The notes beneath the pieces were generated by a model. The model saw nothing but the letters and a program-made list of their open reading frames with translations. It had not been told where the DNA came from and did not search any database. Below are positions 10,318 through 19,786 of a stretch of DNA of 64,000 bases, one piece after another. The stretch comes from Tessaracoccus defluvii (GTDB lineage: Bacteria > Actinomycetota > Actinomycetes > Propionibacteriales > Propionibacteriaceae). The position numbers were made by a program, and so were the translations under genes. Location: assembly GCF_014489575.1 (NCBI RefSeq), contig NZ_CP060789.1:1116001-1180000 (forward strand). The letters run 5' to 3'. How positions within the stretch are numbered: position 1 is the stretch's first letter; the number at the start of each line of letters is the position of its first letter.

Positions 10318-11112
10318 GTGACCCAGTTGCCCCACGCCAGTCCCTCCTTCGCGGAGTACCTGCGGCAGGTAGCGCCCGAGACGCTGCCCACCGTCGGTTC
10401 CGGTCAGCTCTCCCTGCCCCACGGCACCACCGTGGTCGCCGCGCGGTATCGCGACGGCGTCGTGATGGCCGGTGACCGTCGGGCCACGATGGGCTCGGCG
10501 ATCGCGATGCGCGACATCGAGAAGGTGTTCGGGGCCGACGACCACACCATCGTCGGCGTCGCAGGCGTGGCGGGGCTCGCCATCGAACTCGTGCGGCTGT
10601 TCCAGGTGGAACTCGAGCACTTCGAGAAGGTCGAGGGCACGTCGCTGAGCTTCGACGGCAAGGCGAACCGGCTCGGCAGCCTGATCCGCGGCAACCTGTC
10701 GCAGGCGATGCAGGGCATGGCGGTGCTGCCGTTGTTCATCGGCTGGGACGACGACGCCGCCCGCGGCCGCATGTTCTCCTACGACGCGACCGGCGGCCGC
10801 TACGAGGAGTACGAGTTCTGCTCCATCGGATCCGGCTCCGCGTTCGCCCGCGGCGCGCTGAAGAAGCTGCACGACCCCGAGGCGGACGAGCGCAGCGCCG
10901 TCGCCGCCCTGCTGCAGTCGCTGTACGACGCCGCCGACGACGACTCCGCCACCTCCGGCCTCGATCTGACGCGGGGGATCTTCCCGCTCGTCATGCGTGC
11001 CTCCGCCGAGGGCGTGGCCCGCTGGTCCGAGGAGGGCGTGCGCGAGTTGGCCGAGACCATCGTGTCCGCCCGCGTCGGCCGTCCCGACGGCCCGAGGGGG
11101 TACGCGCTGTGA
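10318..11112 (+). CDS. prcB: Proteasome beta subunit PrcB
   Basis: Catalytic beta subunit of the actinobacterial 20S proteasome. A 36-residue propeptide ends LSLPHG, and the mature chain would begin with the nucleophile Thr37 ([20 protein letters not shown]). The Asp and Lys of the active site lie in GDRRAT and DIEKVF, and the GVAGVAG loop and the [14 protein letters not shown] region ([10 protein letters not shown]) are present. Length is 264 residues. The GTG at 10318 begins the propeptide. It is cotranscribed with prcA (stop and start overlap). The normal upstream partners pup and dop are not present in the window. Confidence 0.94.
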   Translation: MTQLPHASPSFAEYLRQVAPETLPTVGSGQLSLPHGTTVVAARYRDGVVMAGDRRATMGSAIAMRDIEKVFGADDHTIVGVAGVAGLAIELVRLFQVELEHFEKVEGTSLSFDGKANRLGSLIRGNLSQAMQGMAVLPLFIGWDDDAARGRMFSYDATGGRYEEYEFCSIGSGSAFARGALKKLHDPEADERSAVAALLQSLYDAADDDSATSGLDLTRGIFPLVMRASAEGVARWSEEGVRELAETIVSARVGRPDGPRGYAL

Positions 11113-11762
11113 GCATGAACTTCTACGTCGCGCCGGAACAGCTGATGCAGGACCGGGCCGAGTTCGCCAGGAAGGGCATCGCGCGCGGCCGGGCGGTCGC
11201 CGTCGTCCGCTACGCCGACGGCATCGCCATGGTCGCCGACAACCCCTCCACGACGCTGAACAAGGTCGCAGAGATCTATGACCGGATCGGCTTCGCCGCC
11301 GTCGGCCGCTACAACGAGTTCGAGGCGCTGCGCATCGCGGGCATCCGCCATGCAGACCTGCGCGGCTATTCGTATGACCGCCGCGACGTGACGGGACGCA
11401 GCCTCGCCGGCGCCTACTCGCAGCAGCTGGGTGGCGCCTTCGCCGGGGCGGAGAAGCCGTTCGAGGTGGAGCTGATCGTGGCCGAGGTGGGAGCCACCGC
11501 CGACCGCGACGTGCTCTACCGGATCAGCTACGACGGGGTGATCTCCGAGGAGGACGACCTCGCTGTGATCGGGGGCAACGCGGAGCCCATCGCGGCCAGA
11601 CTGCGCGACGGTTTCGACGCCGCCGCACCGCTGGACGTCGTCATCGATCGGGCCGCAGCGGCGCTGGGCGCCGCGACCCTCGAGGTCGCCGTCCTCGAGC
11701 GCTCCACCGGCCGCCGCCGCACGTTCCGCCGTCTCTCCCGCGGGGAGGCGGCGCGTGGCTGA
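11109..11762 (+). CDS. prcA: Proteasome alpha subunit PrcA
   Basis: Forms the outer rings and gate of the 20S proteasome. It begins [27 protein letters not shown], the alpha-subunit N-terminal helix region, followed by [18 protein letters not shown] and [20 protein letters not shown]. There is no catalytic Thr, as expected. Length is 217 residues from GTG 11109, which overlaps the prcB stop in GTGA; an ATG at 11115 is the alternative. The C-terminus lacks an obvious acidic/GQYL-like tail for ATPase docking. The stop overlaps the next gene (tyrA) by 8 bp. pafA, which often follows prcA, is absent. Confidence 0.93.
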   Translation: MSMNFYVAPEQLMQDRAEFARKGIARGRAVAVVRYADGIAMVADNPSTTLNKVAEIYDRIGFAAVGRYNEFEALRIAGIRHADLRGYSYDRRDVTGRSLAGAYSQQLGGAFAGAEKPFEVELIVAEVGATADRDVLYRISYDGVISEEDDLAVIGGNAEPIAARLRDGFDAAAPLDVVIDRAAAALGAATLEVAVLERSTGRRRTFRRLSRGEAARG

Positions 11763-12833
11763 GCGCAGGGTCCTCGTCCTGGGCGCCGGGCTGGTCGGCA
11801 GCTCGATCGGGCTGGCGCTGACCAGGGCCGGCTACGAGGTGATGCTCTGGGACATCGCCAGTTCGCACGCCGTCGTCGCCGCCGGGCTGGGCGCCGGTCG
11901 GGTGTCCGACGAGGCGACCGATGACCCGGACATCGTCGTCGTCGCCACCCCACCGGATGTGATCCCGTCGCTGGTGGCCGAGGTGCTCGCCAAGTTCCCG
12001 GACGCCGTCATCACGGATGTCGGCTCCGTCAAGGCACCGATCCTGGAGGCGGTGGCGAGCCTCGCCCCGAACACCGCCGCTATGTGGGCTCGCATCCGAT
12101 GGCGGGCTCCCAGTTCACCGGACCGCTGACCGCCTCGGGCGACCTGTTCAAGGACCGGACCTGGGTCGTCACCCCGCAGCACGACAACTCGCCGGCCGAC
12201 GTCGCCGTCATCGAGCAGTTGGCCCGCGACGTGGGCGCCCACGTGATCACCATGCCCGCCGACGAACACGACGAGGCCGTCGCGCAGGTCAGCCACGTGC
12301 CCCACCTGATGAGCATCCTCACCGCCAGCCATCTGCGGGAGGTGCCGCCGGAGAACCTGCGGCTGGCGGGGCAGGGGATCCGCGACGTCACCCGCATCGC
12401 CGGTTCGGACCCGGGACTGTGGCGGCAGATCCTCACGTCGAACGCCGACGCCGTCCGCCATGAACTGCTGGAGGTCGCACAGGATCTCGCCCACCTCATC
12501 GACGTGCTGAACTCGCCCGCCGAGCTGGAACGATTCCTGGCGATGGGGCAGGCAGGGGCGCACGCGCTGGTCGGCAAGCACGGCCAGACGCCGCTCCACA
12601 TGCGTCAGGTCACCGTCGAGATCCCCGACGAGCCGCGTGCGCTCGCCCGGCTGTTCACCGATCTCGGTGACGCCGGCGTCAACATCGAGGACTTCGAGCT
12701 CACCCACGATCCGGTTCGTGAGGTCGGCTACCTGTCGATCTCCGTCGAGGTGGAGGTGGCGGAGAAGTTGCGGGCCAGGATCGTCGAGGGCGGCTGGCAT
12801 GCGTGGTCGAGCAAGGAAAGAGGAGATCGATGA
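11755..12833 (+). CDS. tyrA: Prephenate dehydrogenase (apparent frameshift)
   Basis: Oxidatively decarboxylates prephenate to 4-hydroxyphenylpyruvate for tyrosine synthesis. The N-terminal NAD-binding motif is [16 protein letters not shown], the catalytic-region motif is [12 protein letters not shown], and an ACT domain ([18 protein letters not shown], about residues 280-340) probably senses tyrosine. The frame breaks near 12075-12085; adding one C to GCCGC gives [13 protein letters not shown]. The rebuilt protein is about 359 residues. It overlaps prcA upstream and cmk downstream (ATGA), so it lies in the proteasome transcription unit. tyrA-cmk-der order is common in this phylum. Confidence 0.9.
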
Positions 12834-13489
12834 GCGAGTCGCTGCTGGTGGCGATCGACGGCCCGAGCGGGTCCGGCAAGTCAACGACGGCGAAGCTACT
12901 CGCCAGGCGGCTCGGGCTCGGGTATCTCGACACCGGCGCCATGTACCGGGCTGCGACCACGGAGTATCTGCGCCGCCACCCGGACGGTGCCTCCGCCGGG
13001 GAGATCGCCGCACTGGTCTCCGCGGCCGACATCGTCTGCGAAACCTCCCCTGAGGCCCCGGCCTTCTCCATCAACGGCAGGGATGTCACCGACGAGATCC
13101 GCGAGCCGCGGATCTCCGCGGCGGTCTCGGAGGTGGCGACGAACCTCGAGGTCCGTCGGTTGCTGACCGGGCTCATGCGTGGGGTGATCGACGCGCACGG
13201 TCGTCGGATCGTCGTGGAGGGGCGCGACATCACCACGGTCGTCGCGCCTGACGCCGACGTCCGCGTGCTGCTGGTGGCCGACCCGGCGGCCCGGGTCGCC
13301 CGCCGCGCGGCCGAAGTGGGGGACAGGGCCACGGCCTCCGAGGTCACCGACCAGGTCCTGCGCCGGGACAAGGACGACTCGACGGTGTCGAACTTCACCG
13401 ACGCCGCCGAGGGGGTGGTCGTCATCGACTCGACGTTCCTGACCCCGGACGAGGTCGTCGACCGCATCGTCGCGCTCGCCGGGGCCTAG
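12830..13489 (+). CDS. cmk: Cytidylate kinase
   Basis: Phosphorylates CMP and dCMP. The P-loop is AIDGPSGSGKSTTAKLLA, followed by LDTGAMYRAAT, and the NMP-binding and lid residues are in VEGRDITTVVAP and DPAARVARRAAE. Length is 219 residues. ATG 12830 overlaps the tyrA stop (ATGA) and is preceded by AGAGGAG; a start 27 bp upstream is less likely. The complete core confirms function. Confidence 0.95.
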   Translation: MSESLLVAIDGPSGSGKSTTAKLLARRLGLGYLDTGAMYRAATTEYLRRHPDGASAGEIAALVSAADIVCETSPEAPAFSINGRDVTDEIREPRISAAVSEVATNLEVRRLLTGLMRGVIDAHGRRIVVEGRDITTVVAPDADVRVLLVADPAARVARRAAEVGDRATASEVTDQVLRRDKDDSTVSNFTDAAEGVVVIDSTFLTPDEVVDRIVALAGA

Positions 13490-13518
13490 GGGTCTCCGGC
13501 CCGGCCTCCGGGGGGCTT

Positions 13519-14074
13519 TCAGGCGCCGATCGCGACGACGGCGCTGTGGTCGCCTGCCCACTCGGCCACCAGCGTCGGCACGGCGTGCCCGAGGTCGGCG
13601 TCCAGGTTGAGCCGGCGCAGGATGCCCAGGTCGCCCGGCTCGACGGCGCCGGGGTTCTCGACGTGGACGACGATCGGCGGTGTCCTGACCTCCACCAGGT
13701 TCTCGTCGGCGTCGTAGACCTCCAGAACCGCCTGCTCCTGCTCCCGGAGAGGGCACGGAGGTAGCAGCCGACGGCCACGGGATCGCCGCTCGCTCCGTAG
13801 ACCCAGCGCTGGCCCAGCACCGAGTGCTGCATGGTGGTGATGAGGTGGGCGGAGCCGACCTCGAGGGGGCGTCACGGTATGTGACCGGCAGCTGGAAGTA
13901 CTCGTCGCCCCGGCGGGCGATCAGCCCCTCCACGCCGACCCTGCCCTCGGGGTCGTCGAAGCGGTACCCGCCGATGAGCGTGACGGGGCCGGTGCCGAAG
14001 CCCACGTCGTCGAGCCATTCGGTGACGAACTCGAGCTTCGTGGGGGAGAGGGTCGCCTGGTGCAGAATCGCCAT
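13519..14074 (-). CDS. Maltokinase N-terminal cap-like domain protein (two apparent frameshifts)
   Basis: Resembles the stand-alone actinobacterial proteins related to the N-terminal cap of maltokinase: [17 protein letters not shown] at the start, [15 protein letters not shown], then [20 protein letters not shown]. Three frames carry successive parts. Adding one C near 13869 (GACGCCCCC) and one G near 13755 (TCCGGG) joins them into about 185 residues ending SAVVAIGA. The role is unknown; an accessory role in trehalose or glycogen metabolism is only a family-level guess. It is convergent with cmk and divergent from der. Confidence 0.75.
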
Positions 14075-14148
14075 GGCCGCATCCTAGGGTCGGGCGCACG
14101 CCGCAGGTGCGGCTTGCGGCAAGCCACTACGATGAAGGTTCCCAACCT

Positions 14149-14160
14149 CAGGAGGCCAGC
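14149..14160 (+). promoter_or_regulatory. Strong ribosome binding site for der
   Basis: CAGGAGGCCAGC directly precedes GTG 14161. This near-perfect Shine-Dalgarno fixes the der start at the GTG rather than at the open frame 54 bp further upstream. Confidence 0.8.
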
Positions 14161-15507
14161 GTGAGCGAGTCCGTCGCAAGCGACACTGTCAAGCCGATCG
14201 TCGCCGTGGTGGGACGCCCCAATGTCGGGAAGTCCACACTCGTCAACCGCATCCTGGGACGCCGCGAGGCGGTCGTGCAGGACACCCCCGGGGTGACCAG
14301 GGACCGCGTCTCGTACGACGCCAACTGGAACGGGCGCGAGTTCGTGCTCGTCGACACCGGCGGCTGGGTCTCCGACGCGAAGGGCATGGCCGCGGCGATC
14401 GCCGAGCAGGCCGAGCTGGCCATCTCGCTCGCCGACGCCGTCCTGTTCGTGGTCGATGCGACGGTCGGCACGCTGGACGAGGATGAGGCGGTCGTGCGGG
14501 TGCTGCGACGCTCGAAGAAGCCCGTCGTCCTGGCCGCGAACAAGGTCGACGATCAGCGACACGAGGCGATGGCCGCGTCGATGTGGAACCTGGGGCTTGG
14601 GGAGCCGTACCCGGTGTCCGCGATGCACGGCCGCGGGTCGGGTGACCTGCTCGACGCGTTGCTCGACGCCCTGCCCGACGCCCCACCGGAGCGCGACATC
14701 GAGGAGTCCGGGCCACGTCGCGTCGCAATCGTCGGCAAGCCGAACGTCGGCAAGTCGTCGCTGCTGAACAAGCTGGCCGCCCAGCAGCGGGTCGTCGTCT
14801 CCGACGTGTCCGGCACGACGGTCGACCCGGTCGACGAGATCGTCGAGGTGGGCGGGCAGGTGTACCGGATGATCGACACGGCCGGCATCCGCCGCCGCGT
14901 CAAGGAGGCCTCGGGGCACGAGTACTACGCGAGCCTCCGCACGCAGGGTGCCATCGAGCGCGCCGAGGTCTGCATCATGGTGATCGACGCCTCGGAGCCG
15001 ATCACCGACCAGGATCTGCGCATCCTCAACTCCATCGAGGAGTCGGGCCGGGCGCTGGTCATCGCGTTCAACAAGTGGGATCTCACCGACGAGGAGCGTC
15101 GCCGCTACCTCGAACGCGAGATCGAGCGGGACCTGATCGCCTGGAAGTGGGCGCCCACCGTCAACATCTCCGCGCTGACCGGCCGCAACGTCGACAAGAT
15201 GAGCAAGGCCATCGAGGCCGCCGCCGAGGGCTGGGAGACCCGCATCTCGACCGGCAAGCTCAACGCTTTCCTCGGTCGGCTCGCCGCCGCCCACCCGCAC
15301 CCTGTGCGGGGCGGGAAGCAGCCCAGGATTCTGTTCGGTACCCAGGCACACAACTGCCCGCCGACGTTCGCCCTGTTCACATCCGGGCTGATGGACGACA
15401 CGTACAAGCGCTTCATCGAGCGACGGCTGCGGGAGGACTTCGGCTTCGTCGGCTCGCCCGTGCACGTCGAGATCCGGCCGCGGCAGAAGCGCTCCGAGCG
15501 CTCGTAG
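14161..15507 (+). CDS. der: Ribosome biogenesis GTPase Der (EngA)
   Basis: Double GTPase needed for 50S subunit assembly. G domain 1 has [16 protein letters not shown] and DTGGW; G domain 2 has [23 protein letters not shown] and FNKWD. The C-terminal KH-like domain ends with [14 protein letters not shown]. Length is 448 residues from GTG 14161, preceded by an excellent Shine-Dalgarno. It follows cmk in the common actinobacterial order, interrupted only by the inverted cap-like gene. Confidence 0.96.
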   Translation: MSESVASDTVKPIVAVVGRPNVGKSTLVNRILGRREAVVQDTPGVTRDRVSYDANWNGREFVLVDTGGWVSDAKGMAAAIAEQAELAISLADAVLFVVDATVGTLDEDEAVVRVLRRSKKPVVLAANKVDDQRHEAMAASMWNLGLGEPYPVSAMHGRGSGDLLDALLDALPDAPPERDIEESGPRRVAIVGKPNVGKSSLLNKLAAQQRVVVSDVSGTTVDPVDEIVEVGGQVYRMIDTAGIRRRVKEASGHEYYASLRTQGAIERAEVCIMVIDASEPITDQDLRILNSIEESGRALVIAFNKWDLTDEERRRYLEREIERDLIAWKWAPTVNISALTGRNVDKMSKAIEAAAEGWETRISTGKLNAFLGRLAAAHPHPVRGGKQPRILFGTQAHNCPPTFALFTSGLMDDTYKRFIERRLREDFGFVGSPVHVEIRPRQKRSERS

Positions 15508-15516
15508 GCGGTCACC

Positions 15517-16557
15517 GTGGGGCCCCTGGTCGTCACGGCGGCACTCCTGTTGGCCGCCTTCGGCTTCGGCGTGTGGCGGGAGTCGCGACGGTTCGGCCTC
15601 GGTCTCCTGCTGACCGGGGCGCTCAGCTGCCTCGTCCTGCTGGTGCTGGTCCTCACCCTGTCGGCTCTCGATGTCTCCGAGGGCATGACGCTGGCCTGGG
15701 TCCTCGCCGGAGTGTTCGGGCTGTTCGTGCTCGCCGTCGCGACCCTCGGTGGGTTCCTCATCGTCAACGCCGTGACGATGAGGCGCAAGGAGGGACTCGG
15801 GTTGCCGATGCTGCTGTCCGGTGCCCTGGGGGCGGCGATCCTGGGCTATGTGACCGCCGGCGTGGTGATCCTCGTCCTGAACCGGGGCGACCTCATCGGC
15901 TGGATGTTCATGGCAGGCCTGCCTGCCGCCTATGTGGCGTTCCTCTTCGTCTCCTACCTGATGTACTCGGCCCTGTACCAGTGGGGGACCAGACGCTACG
16001 GGGCGCCGGTCTCCACGGTCGTCGTGCTCGGCTCCGGCCTCGGCGGCGGGGAGAGGGTGACCCCGCTTCTGGCCGGACGCCTCGAGCGCGGCCGGGCGGT
16101 CTTCGACCGCTCGGTGGAGGCCGGCGCCGGACCGATCCTCATCGCCTCGGGAGGGAGGGGGAGCGACGAGAAGCTGTCCGAGGCGGAGGCGATGTCCCGC
16201 TGGCTTCTCGAGCGGGGGTTCCCGCCGGACAGCATCGTGCGGGAGGAAACGTCCACTGATACCGAGGAGAACCTGGCCAACTCCGCCGAACTGATGCGGC
16301 AGTGGAGTTCCAAGGGTGACGTCGCGGTCGCCACGAGCGACTACCACGCCCTCAGAGCCGCGATCATCATGCGCAAGGCCGGCATTCCCGGCTACACCGT
16401 GGGGTGCCGCACGGCCCGCTACTACTGGCCCAGCGCGACCGTGCGGGAGTTCCTCGCCATCCTGCTCGAGCATTCACGCCTGAACCTCGCCATCATCGTC
16501 CTGCTCGCGATCCCGCTGGTGACGAGCCTCGTCAGGCTCTTGGCTGAGCTGTTCTGA
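15517..16557 (+). CDS. YdcF/DUF218 family membrane protein
   Basis: About 346 residues. Five or so N-terminal hydrophobic helices (residues 1-150) precede a DUF218 domain with VVVLGSGLGGGERVTPLLAGRL, LIASGGRGSDEKLSEAEAM and TSDYHALRAA, and one terminal helix follows. E. coli relatives are linked to envelope/polyprenyl-phosphate biology, but the exact activity is not settled. It begins at GTG 15517, nine bp past der, and may be cotranscribed with it. Confidence 0.82.
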   Translation: MGPLVVTAALLLAAFGFGVWRESRRFGLGLLLTGALSCLVLLVLVLTLSALDVSEGMTLAWVLAGVFGLFVLAVATLGGFLIVNAVTMRRKEGLGLPMLLSGALGAAILGYVTAGVVILVLNRGDLIGWMFMAGLPAAYVAFLFVSYLMYSALYQWGTRRYGAPVSTVVVLGSGLGGGERVTPLLAGRLERGRAVFDRSVEAGAGPILIASGGRGSDEKLSEAEAMSRWLLERGFPPDSIVREETSTDTEENLANSAELMRQWSSKGDVAVATSDYHALRAAIIMRKAGIPGYTVGCRTARYYWPSATVREFLAILLEHSRLNLAIIVLLAIPLVTSLVRLLAELF

Positions 16558-16566
16558 GGCGTCCGG

Positions 16567-17136
16567 CTACCCGGACCGCGGCGGGCCGTCAAGGACCGTG
16601 GGACGGTACTCGAGGATCTGGATGCGGTTGTCCAGGGTACGGGCCTCGATCAGTTCCAGGGTGACGTCGGGGTAGCCGTCGTAGATGCGTTCCTGTCCGG
16701 TTGCGCCCGTGATGACCGGAAAGATCCCCACGCGGAACCGACTCACCAGGCCCTCCTCCAGTAGAGCCCGACACAGCTGCAGGCTGCCGATGGTGCGGAG
16801 GTTGACGCCGTCCTCGAGCAGGTCGCGGATCGCCATGAGGGGTTCCTTGTCGATGAGGACGGTGTTGCGCCAGGCGAAGGGTTCCAGGAGTGTCGATGAG
16901 ACGAGGTACTTGGTGGTGTCGGCGAGTTGCTCGGTGCCCGGTTCCCCGGAGGCTGCGAACCCGGCCATGGCCCGGTAGGTGTTGGCTCCCATCACGATGG
17001 GCCAAGCGCCCTCCGGCTGCGCCGCGAGCCAGGCCAGATACTCCGGGCCCTCGAGGCCCCACCAGCCGGGCCAGCCCTCCGCGGCGCCGTAGCCGTCGAG
17101 GGAGGTGATGAAGTCGACAAGCAGTGTCCCGTCCAT
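16567..17136 (-). CDS. Dihydrofolate reductase family protein (RibD C-terminal-like)
   Basis: A 189-residue protein of the RibD_C/DHFR-like reductase family. It shows LLVDFITSLDGYGAAEGWPG at the start, then IVMGANTYRAMAGF (nucleotide-binding loop) and LRTIGSLQLCRALLEEGLV. Proteins of this subgroup are NADPH-dependent reductases of unknown substrate and are usually not the housekeeping DHFR. It is convergent with the YdcF gene and divergent from the following methyltransferase gene. Confidence 0.8.
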   Translation of the reverse strand: MDGTLLVDFITSLDGYGAAEGWPGWWGLEGPEYLAWLAAQPEGAWPIVMGANTYRAMAGFAASGEPGTEQLADTTKYLVSSTLLEPFAWRNTVLIDKEPLMAIRDLLEDGVNLRTIGSLQLCRALLEEGLVSRFRVGIFPVITGATGQERIYDGYPDVTLELIEARTLDNRIQILEYRPTVLDGPPRSG

Positions 17137-17230
17137 GGTCCGAAGCTACGCCTGCTTTCCGGTTTCGACCAGGGCCCGTGCGGGGCCGACGTCGACTAGG
17201 TTGGGCGGCAGCATTCAGGGAAGGAACGAG

Positions 17231-17896
17231 ATGTCCCACCAGCACGAGCACCGGGTCAGCGACGCGGATCCCAAGGAGTTCTGGGAGGAGCGCTACGGCT
17301 CGGCCCAGGTGTGGTCGGGTCGGGTGAACGCAGCCCTGGCCGACGTGGCCGCGACGCTTCCTGTCGGCGACGCGCTGGACCTCGGCTGCGGCGAGGGCGG
17401 TGACGTCATCTGGCTCGCAGAACACGGCTGGGCCGCCGTCGGGGTCGACATCTCGGCCACGGCCGTCGGACGGGCGCGGGCGGCCGCTGAAGCGCGGGGC
17501 CTGGGGGAGGACCGGGCGTCCTTCAGGGACGCCGACCTGACGCGACTCGACTCCTCCGACAGGTTCGACCTCGTGACGGCGAGCTTCCTGCAGTCCCCGG
17601 TGGCCCTGGCACGCCGGGATATCCTGCGCGCGGCCGCCGAGCTGATCCGTCCCGGGGGACACCTGCTGCTCACCACCCACGCGGCACCGCCCCCGTGGGC
17701 CGATGCGACCAACCGCGCCGCGTTCCATCACTTCACGCCCGAGCAGGAGGTCGCTGACCTCGACCTACCGGCGGAGGAGTGGGAGACGGTGATCGCCGAG
17801 ATCCGGGCGCGGTCCGCCGTCGGCCCCGACGGCACCCCAGCGGAGCTGGATGACTGTGTCGTGCTGCTGCGCCGTCGAGAGTCGGCCCAGGCCTGA
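17231..17896 (+). CDS. Class I SAM-dependent methyltransferase
   Basis: A 221-residue methyltransferase. Motif I is ALDLGCGEGGDVIWLAEHGW, motif II VGVDISATAVGRARAAA, motif III includes DRFDLVTASFLQSPV. The N-terminus HQHEHRVSDADPKEFWEERY with WSGRVN is typical of the TehB/thiopurine-like methyltransferases in actinobacteria that act on small molecules. ATG 17231 follows AAGGAACGAG. The substrate is unknown. It is transcribed towards the tRNA gene. Confidence 0.85.
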   Translation: MSHQHEHRVSDADPKEFWEERYGSAQVWSGRVNAALADVAATLPVGDALDLGCGEGGDVIWLAEHGWAAVGVDISATAVGRARAAAEARGLGEDRASFRDADLTRLDSSDRFDLVTASFLQSPVALARRDILRAAAELIRPGGHLLLTTHAAPPPWADATNRAAFHHFTPEQEVADLDLPAEEWETVIAEIRARSAVGPDGTPAELDDCVVLLRRRESAQA

Positions 17897-17968
17897 CCCG
17901 GGACGGGCCAGTTGGACCGCAGCGGCTGATGTCCGCTAGAGTTCCTTCTCGGATCGGTAACGGTCCGG

Positions 17969-18042
<74 letters not shown>

Positions 18043-18043
18043 C

Positions 18044-18082
18044 GAAAGCCCTAGTGAGACTAGTTTCTCACTAGGGGCTTTC
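18044..18082 (+). terminator. Long hairpin directly behind tRNA-Pro
   Basis: Inverted repeat GAAAGCCCTAGTGAGA / TCTCACTAGGGGCTTTC (one extra G in the right arm) with a loop of about 6 nt, starting two bases past the tRNA and followed by CTGCTTTTC. It is most simply the tRNA terminator. Being immediately 3' of a tRNA, it could also overlap an attachment site. Confidence 0.75.
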
Positions 18083-18187
18083 TGCTTTTCAGGCAAATGT
18101 CACCGCTGATGTCACCGCCGTCACGAACTGGCTGAAAAGGTCGCCGCCAATGATCAGCTGTCCCTGACGAATCAGGGTGGAGCCGTG

Positions 18188-18754
18188 ATGATGAAGGTTC
18201 CGCCGCCAGTGGGCACCAACGTCAACTTTCGGATCCCCTCGTATGGGTACATCAGCGGCTGCACGGTGCTCGCGAACTCCACTGGACGCTGTGGTTGGGT
18301 CGCGGCAACCATTGTGATGAGGTACTGGCATGCCAGAACCAGCAAGCTGCTGATTCCGACGGCCCATCGAAGCGGTAATAACATAAAGGTCGTGGCACGT
18401 CCCGACTTCGCCGACCCGATTCGCGATGGTCGGAGCGAGTCGGTCTTCTCCGGCTTGGCTGTCGCGGATGGCATGGGGTATCACGCCGTCGTGCGCCTGA
18501 AGATCAACGCCGACGCCTGGTACAACTTGTTGAGCCTCAATGTCGACTCCGCCCTCAAGGCCGGGCGACCAGTGATCCTCTTTGGATCGCTCCCCAGCGC
18601 CTTGGCTGACGGCGAGAAGGGGAACCACGCTGTGGTGGCCTACGGGAAGTCGGAGGACGGTCACAACATCGTCCACTACGGCTACTCCGGGAAGTCGGCC
18701 CTCGTGCTCAACTCTGGCACCGTCGCGTCCAATACCCACTTCCTGCTGAAGTAG
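18188..18754 (+). CDS. C39-like cysteine peptidase domain protein, probably 5'-truncated
   Basis: Resembles papain-fold C39-like proteins: a Cys in the helix start GRCGWVAATIVMRYW (about residue 38) and a His in GNHAVVAYGKSEDG, followed by VHYGYSGKSALVLNSG. No signal peptide is present. The frame stays open about 27 codons upstream of the first start (to a stop at 18106-18108) and reads protein-like (HELAEKVAANDQLSLTNQGG), so the original gene probably began further upstream and was cut near the tRNA. GC content is lower than the neighbours. Peptidase activity is inference. ATG 18188 and 18191 and GTG 18185 are alternative starts. Confidence 0.6.
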   Translation: MMKVPPPVGTNVNFRIPSYGYISGCTVLANSTGRCGWVAATIVMRYWHARTSKLLIPTAHRSGNNIKVVARPDFADPIRDGRSESVFSGLAVADGMGYHAVVRLKINADAWYNLLSLNVDSALKAGRPVILFGSLPSALADGEKGNHAVVAYGKSEDGHNIVHYGYSGKSALVLNSGTVASNTHFLLK

Positions 18755-18763
18755 GGTCGAGTC

Positions 18764-19186
18764 ATGAGGCGCGTACTGCATACGATGGTTCTTGCGCTGC
18801 TCGCGGCCGTACTCGGCATCATGTGCTTCCACACATGGCAGAGCCGGTGGCTCGCCGGCGAGGGAGACCACATCTACACCTACCACCGATGGTTCGCCAC
18901 TCCGATCGGGTTCTTCGATGTGGTGGCCCCCGTAGCAATGCTGCTGACAGTGCTGCTCGCGATTCTCGTAGCCAGCCGCGTACGCCGCGCCAACACGAGT
19001 TGGGTGCAGATCGGAATCGGCGCGGCCACCGCGCTTTTCGTCGCGACCCTGGGTTCCAACCCCACGATGGCGGGCATGGTGCACGGTCTTGGCGTCTGGG
19101 TCGCGCCGCTTCTGGTGATCGCTACAGTGTTGCTTCTGATCCTTCGGTTGATGACCCCGAAACAGCCCGAACGGCAGGCCACCTGA
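18764..19186 (+). CDS. Four-helix membrane protein of unknown function
   Basis: A 140-residue protein with four hydrophobic segments (about residues 5-25, 50-70, 82-100, 110-130) and a charged tail (MTPKQPERQAT). No family is recognised. It starts 9 bp behind the C39-like gene, so the two are probably cotranscribed in this lower-GC patch. Confidence 0.6.
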   Translation: MRRVLHTMVLALLAAVLGIMCFHTWQSRWLAGEGDHIYTYHRWFATPIGFFDVVAPVAMLLTVLLAILVASRVRRANTSWVQIGIGAATALFVATLGSNPTMAGMVHGLGVWVAPLLVIATVLLLILRLMTPKQPERQAT

Positions 19187-19309
19187 CGCTTTGATCGACA
19201 AAATCAGGCCGCCGAGGTGGTGCCCCCGGCGTGCGAGCGGCCCTTGGTATCCTTGCCGGGTCGACGACGAGTTCGAGGAGGAGCTCGCCCGAGCAGCGGA
19301 CGGAGACAC

Positions 19310-19714
19310 ATGGCCCGGAACTACTGGGACTTCGCAGGATTCGGCGGAATCTATCTCGAAGACAGCTGGATCTATCTCGAAGACAGCTGGGTACTATCCA
19401 TCCTCGCCTCGCCGGGGATACTGACGATGGAGTGCGACCTGGTGCTCTAGGAGAGTCACCCCGAGTACCGTCCGCCGATCCCCACCGAGCACTACTGCTA
19501 CCGGGCCGGGACCATCGAGTTTCGCGATGTCAAGACGCTGTGGTGGACGGGGCAGGGGACGCCACCGTCCTACGACCCGACGGGCGAGCGGGATTTCGGT
19601 TCGATCGACAGCCTGGTTGAAGCGGACGGATCCTTCGCAATCGAGGGAGACTTCGGTGTGATCCGCCTGGAGGCGTCACTGCCGACCGTGCGGCTGAGCC
19701 CTCGAGACACCTGA
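19310..19714 (+). pseudogene. Hypothetical gene broken by an in-frame amber codon
   Basis: One reading frame runs from ATG 19310 (MARNYWDFAGFGGIYLEDSW) to TGA 19712-19714 and is interrupted only by TAG at 19448-19450, after CDLVL. The sequence after the stop stays protein-like (EYRPPIPTEHYCYRAGTIEF, then VKTLWWTGQG, FAIEGDFGVIRLEASLP). There is no frame change, unlike the many homopolymer shifts elsewhere in the window. The first half also holds a perfect 21-bp tandem duplication (19349-19390) that repeats IYLEDSW. It resembles small uncharacterised bacterial proteins but no named family. Suppression of the stop cannot be ruled out. Confidence 0.65.
19349..19390 (+). repeat. Perfect 21-bp tandem duplication
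   Basis: Two adjacent identical copies of ATCTATCTCGAAGACAGCTG+G, in frame, inside the amber-broken gene. A recent slippage or duplication event is likely, because the copies have not diverged. Confidence 0.9.
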
Positions 19715-19786
19715 CCCCCGGGATGGCCACGCCTTGCGACGCACTCGCCGGACGTCACTCCGGGAGGGGGCGTCTGCCGAGGCGTG

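Noticed and set aside
13921..16473. 850-codon minus-strand open frame
   Set aside because: Antisense to der and the YdcF gene, with His/Asp/Arg-rich sequence typical of shadow frames.
18089..18150. Integrase gene remnant next to tRNA-Pro
   Set aside because: Only about 15-20 codons resemble an integrase tail, too little for a feature; mentioned in a finding as a guess.
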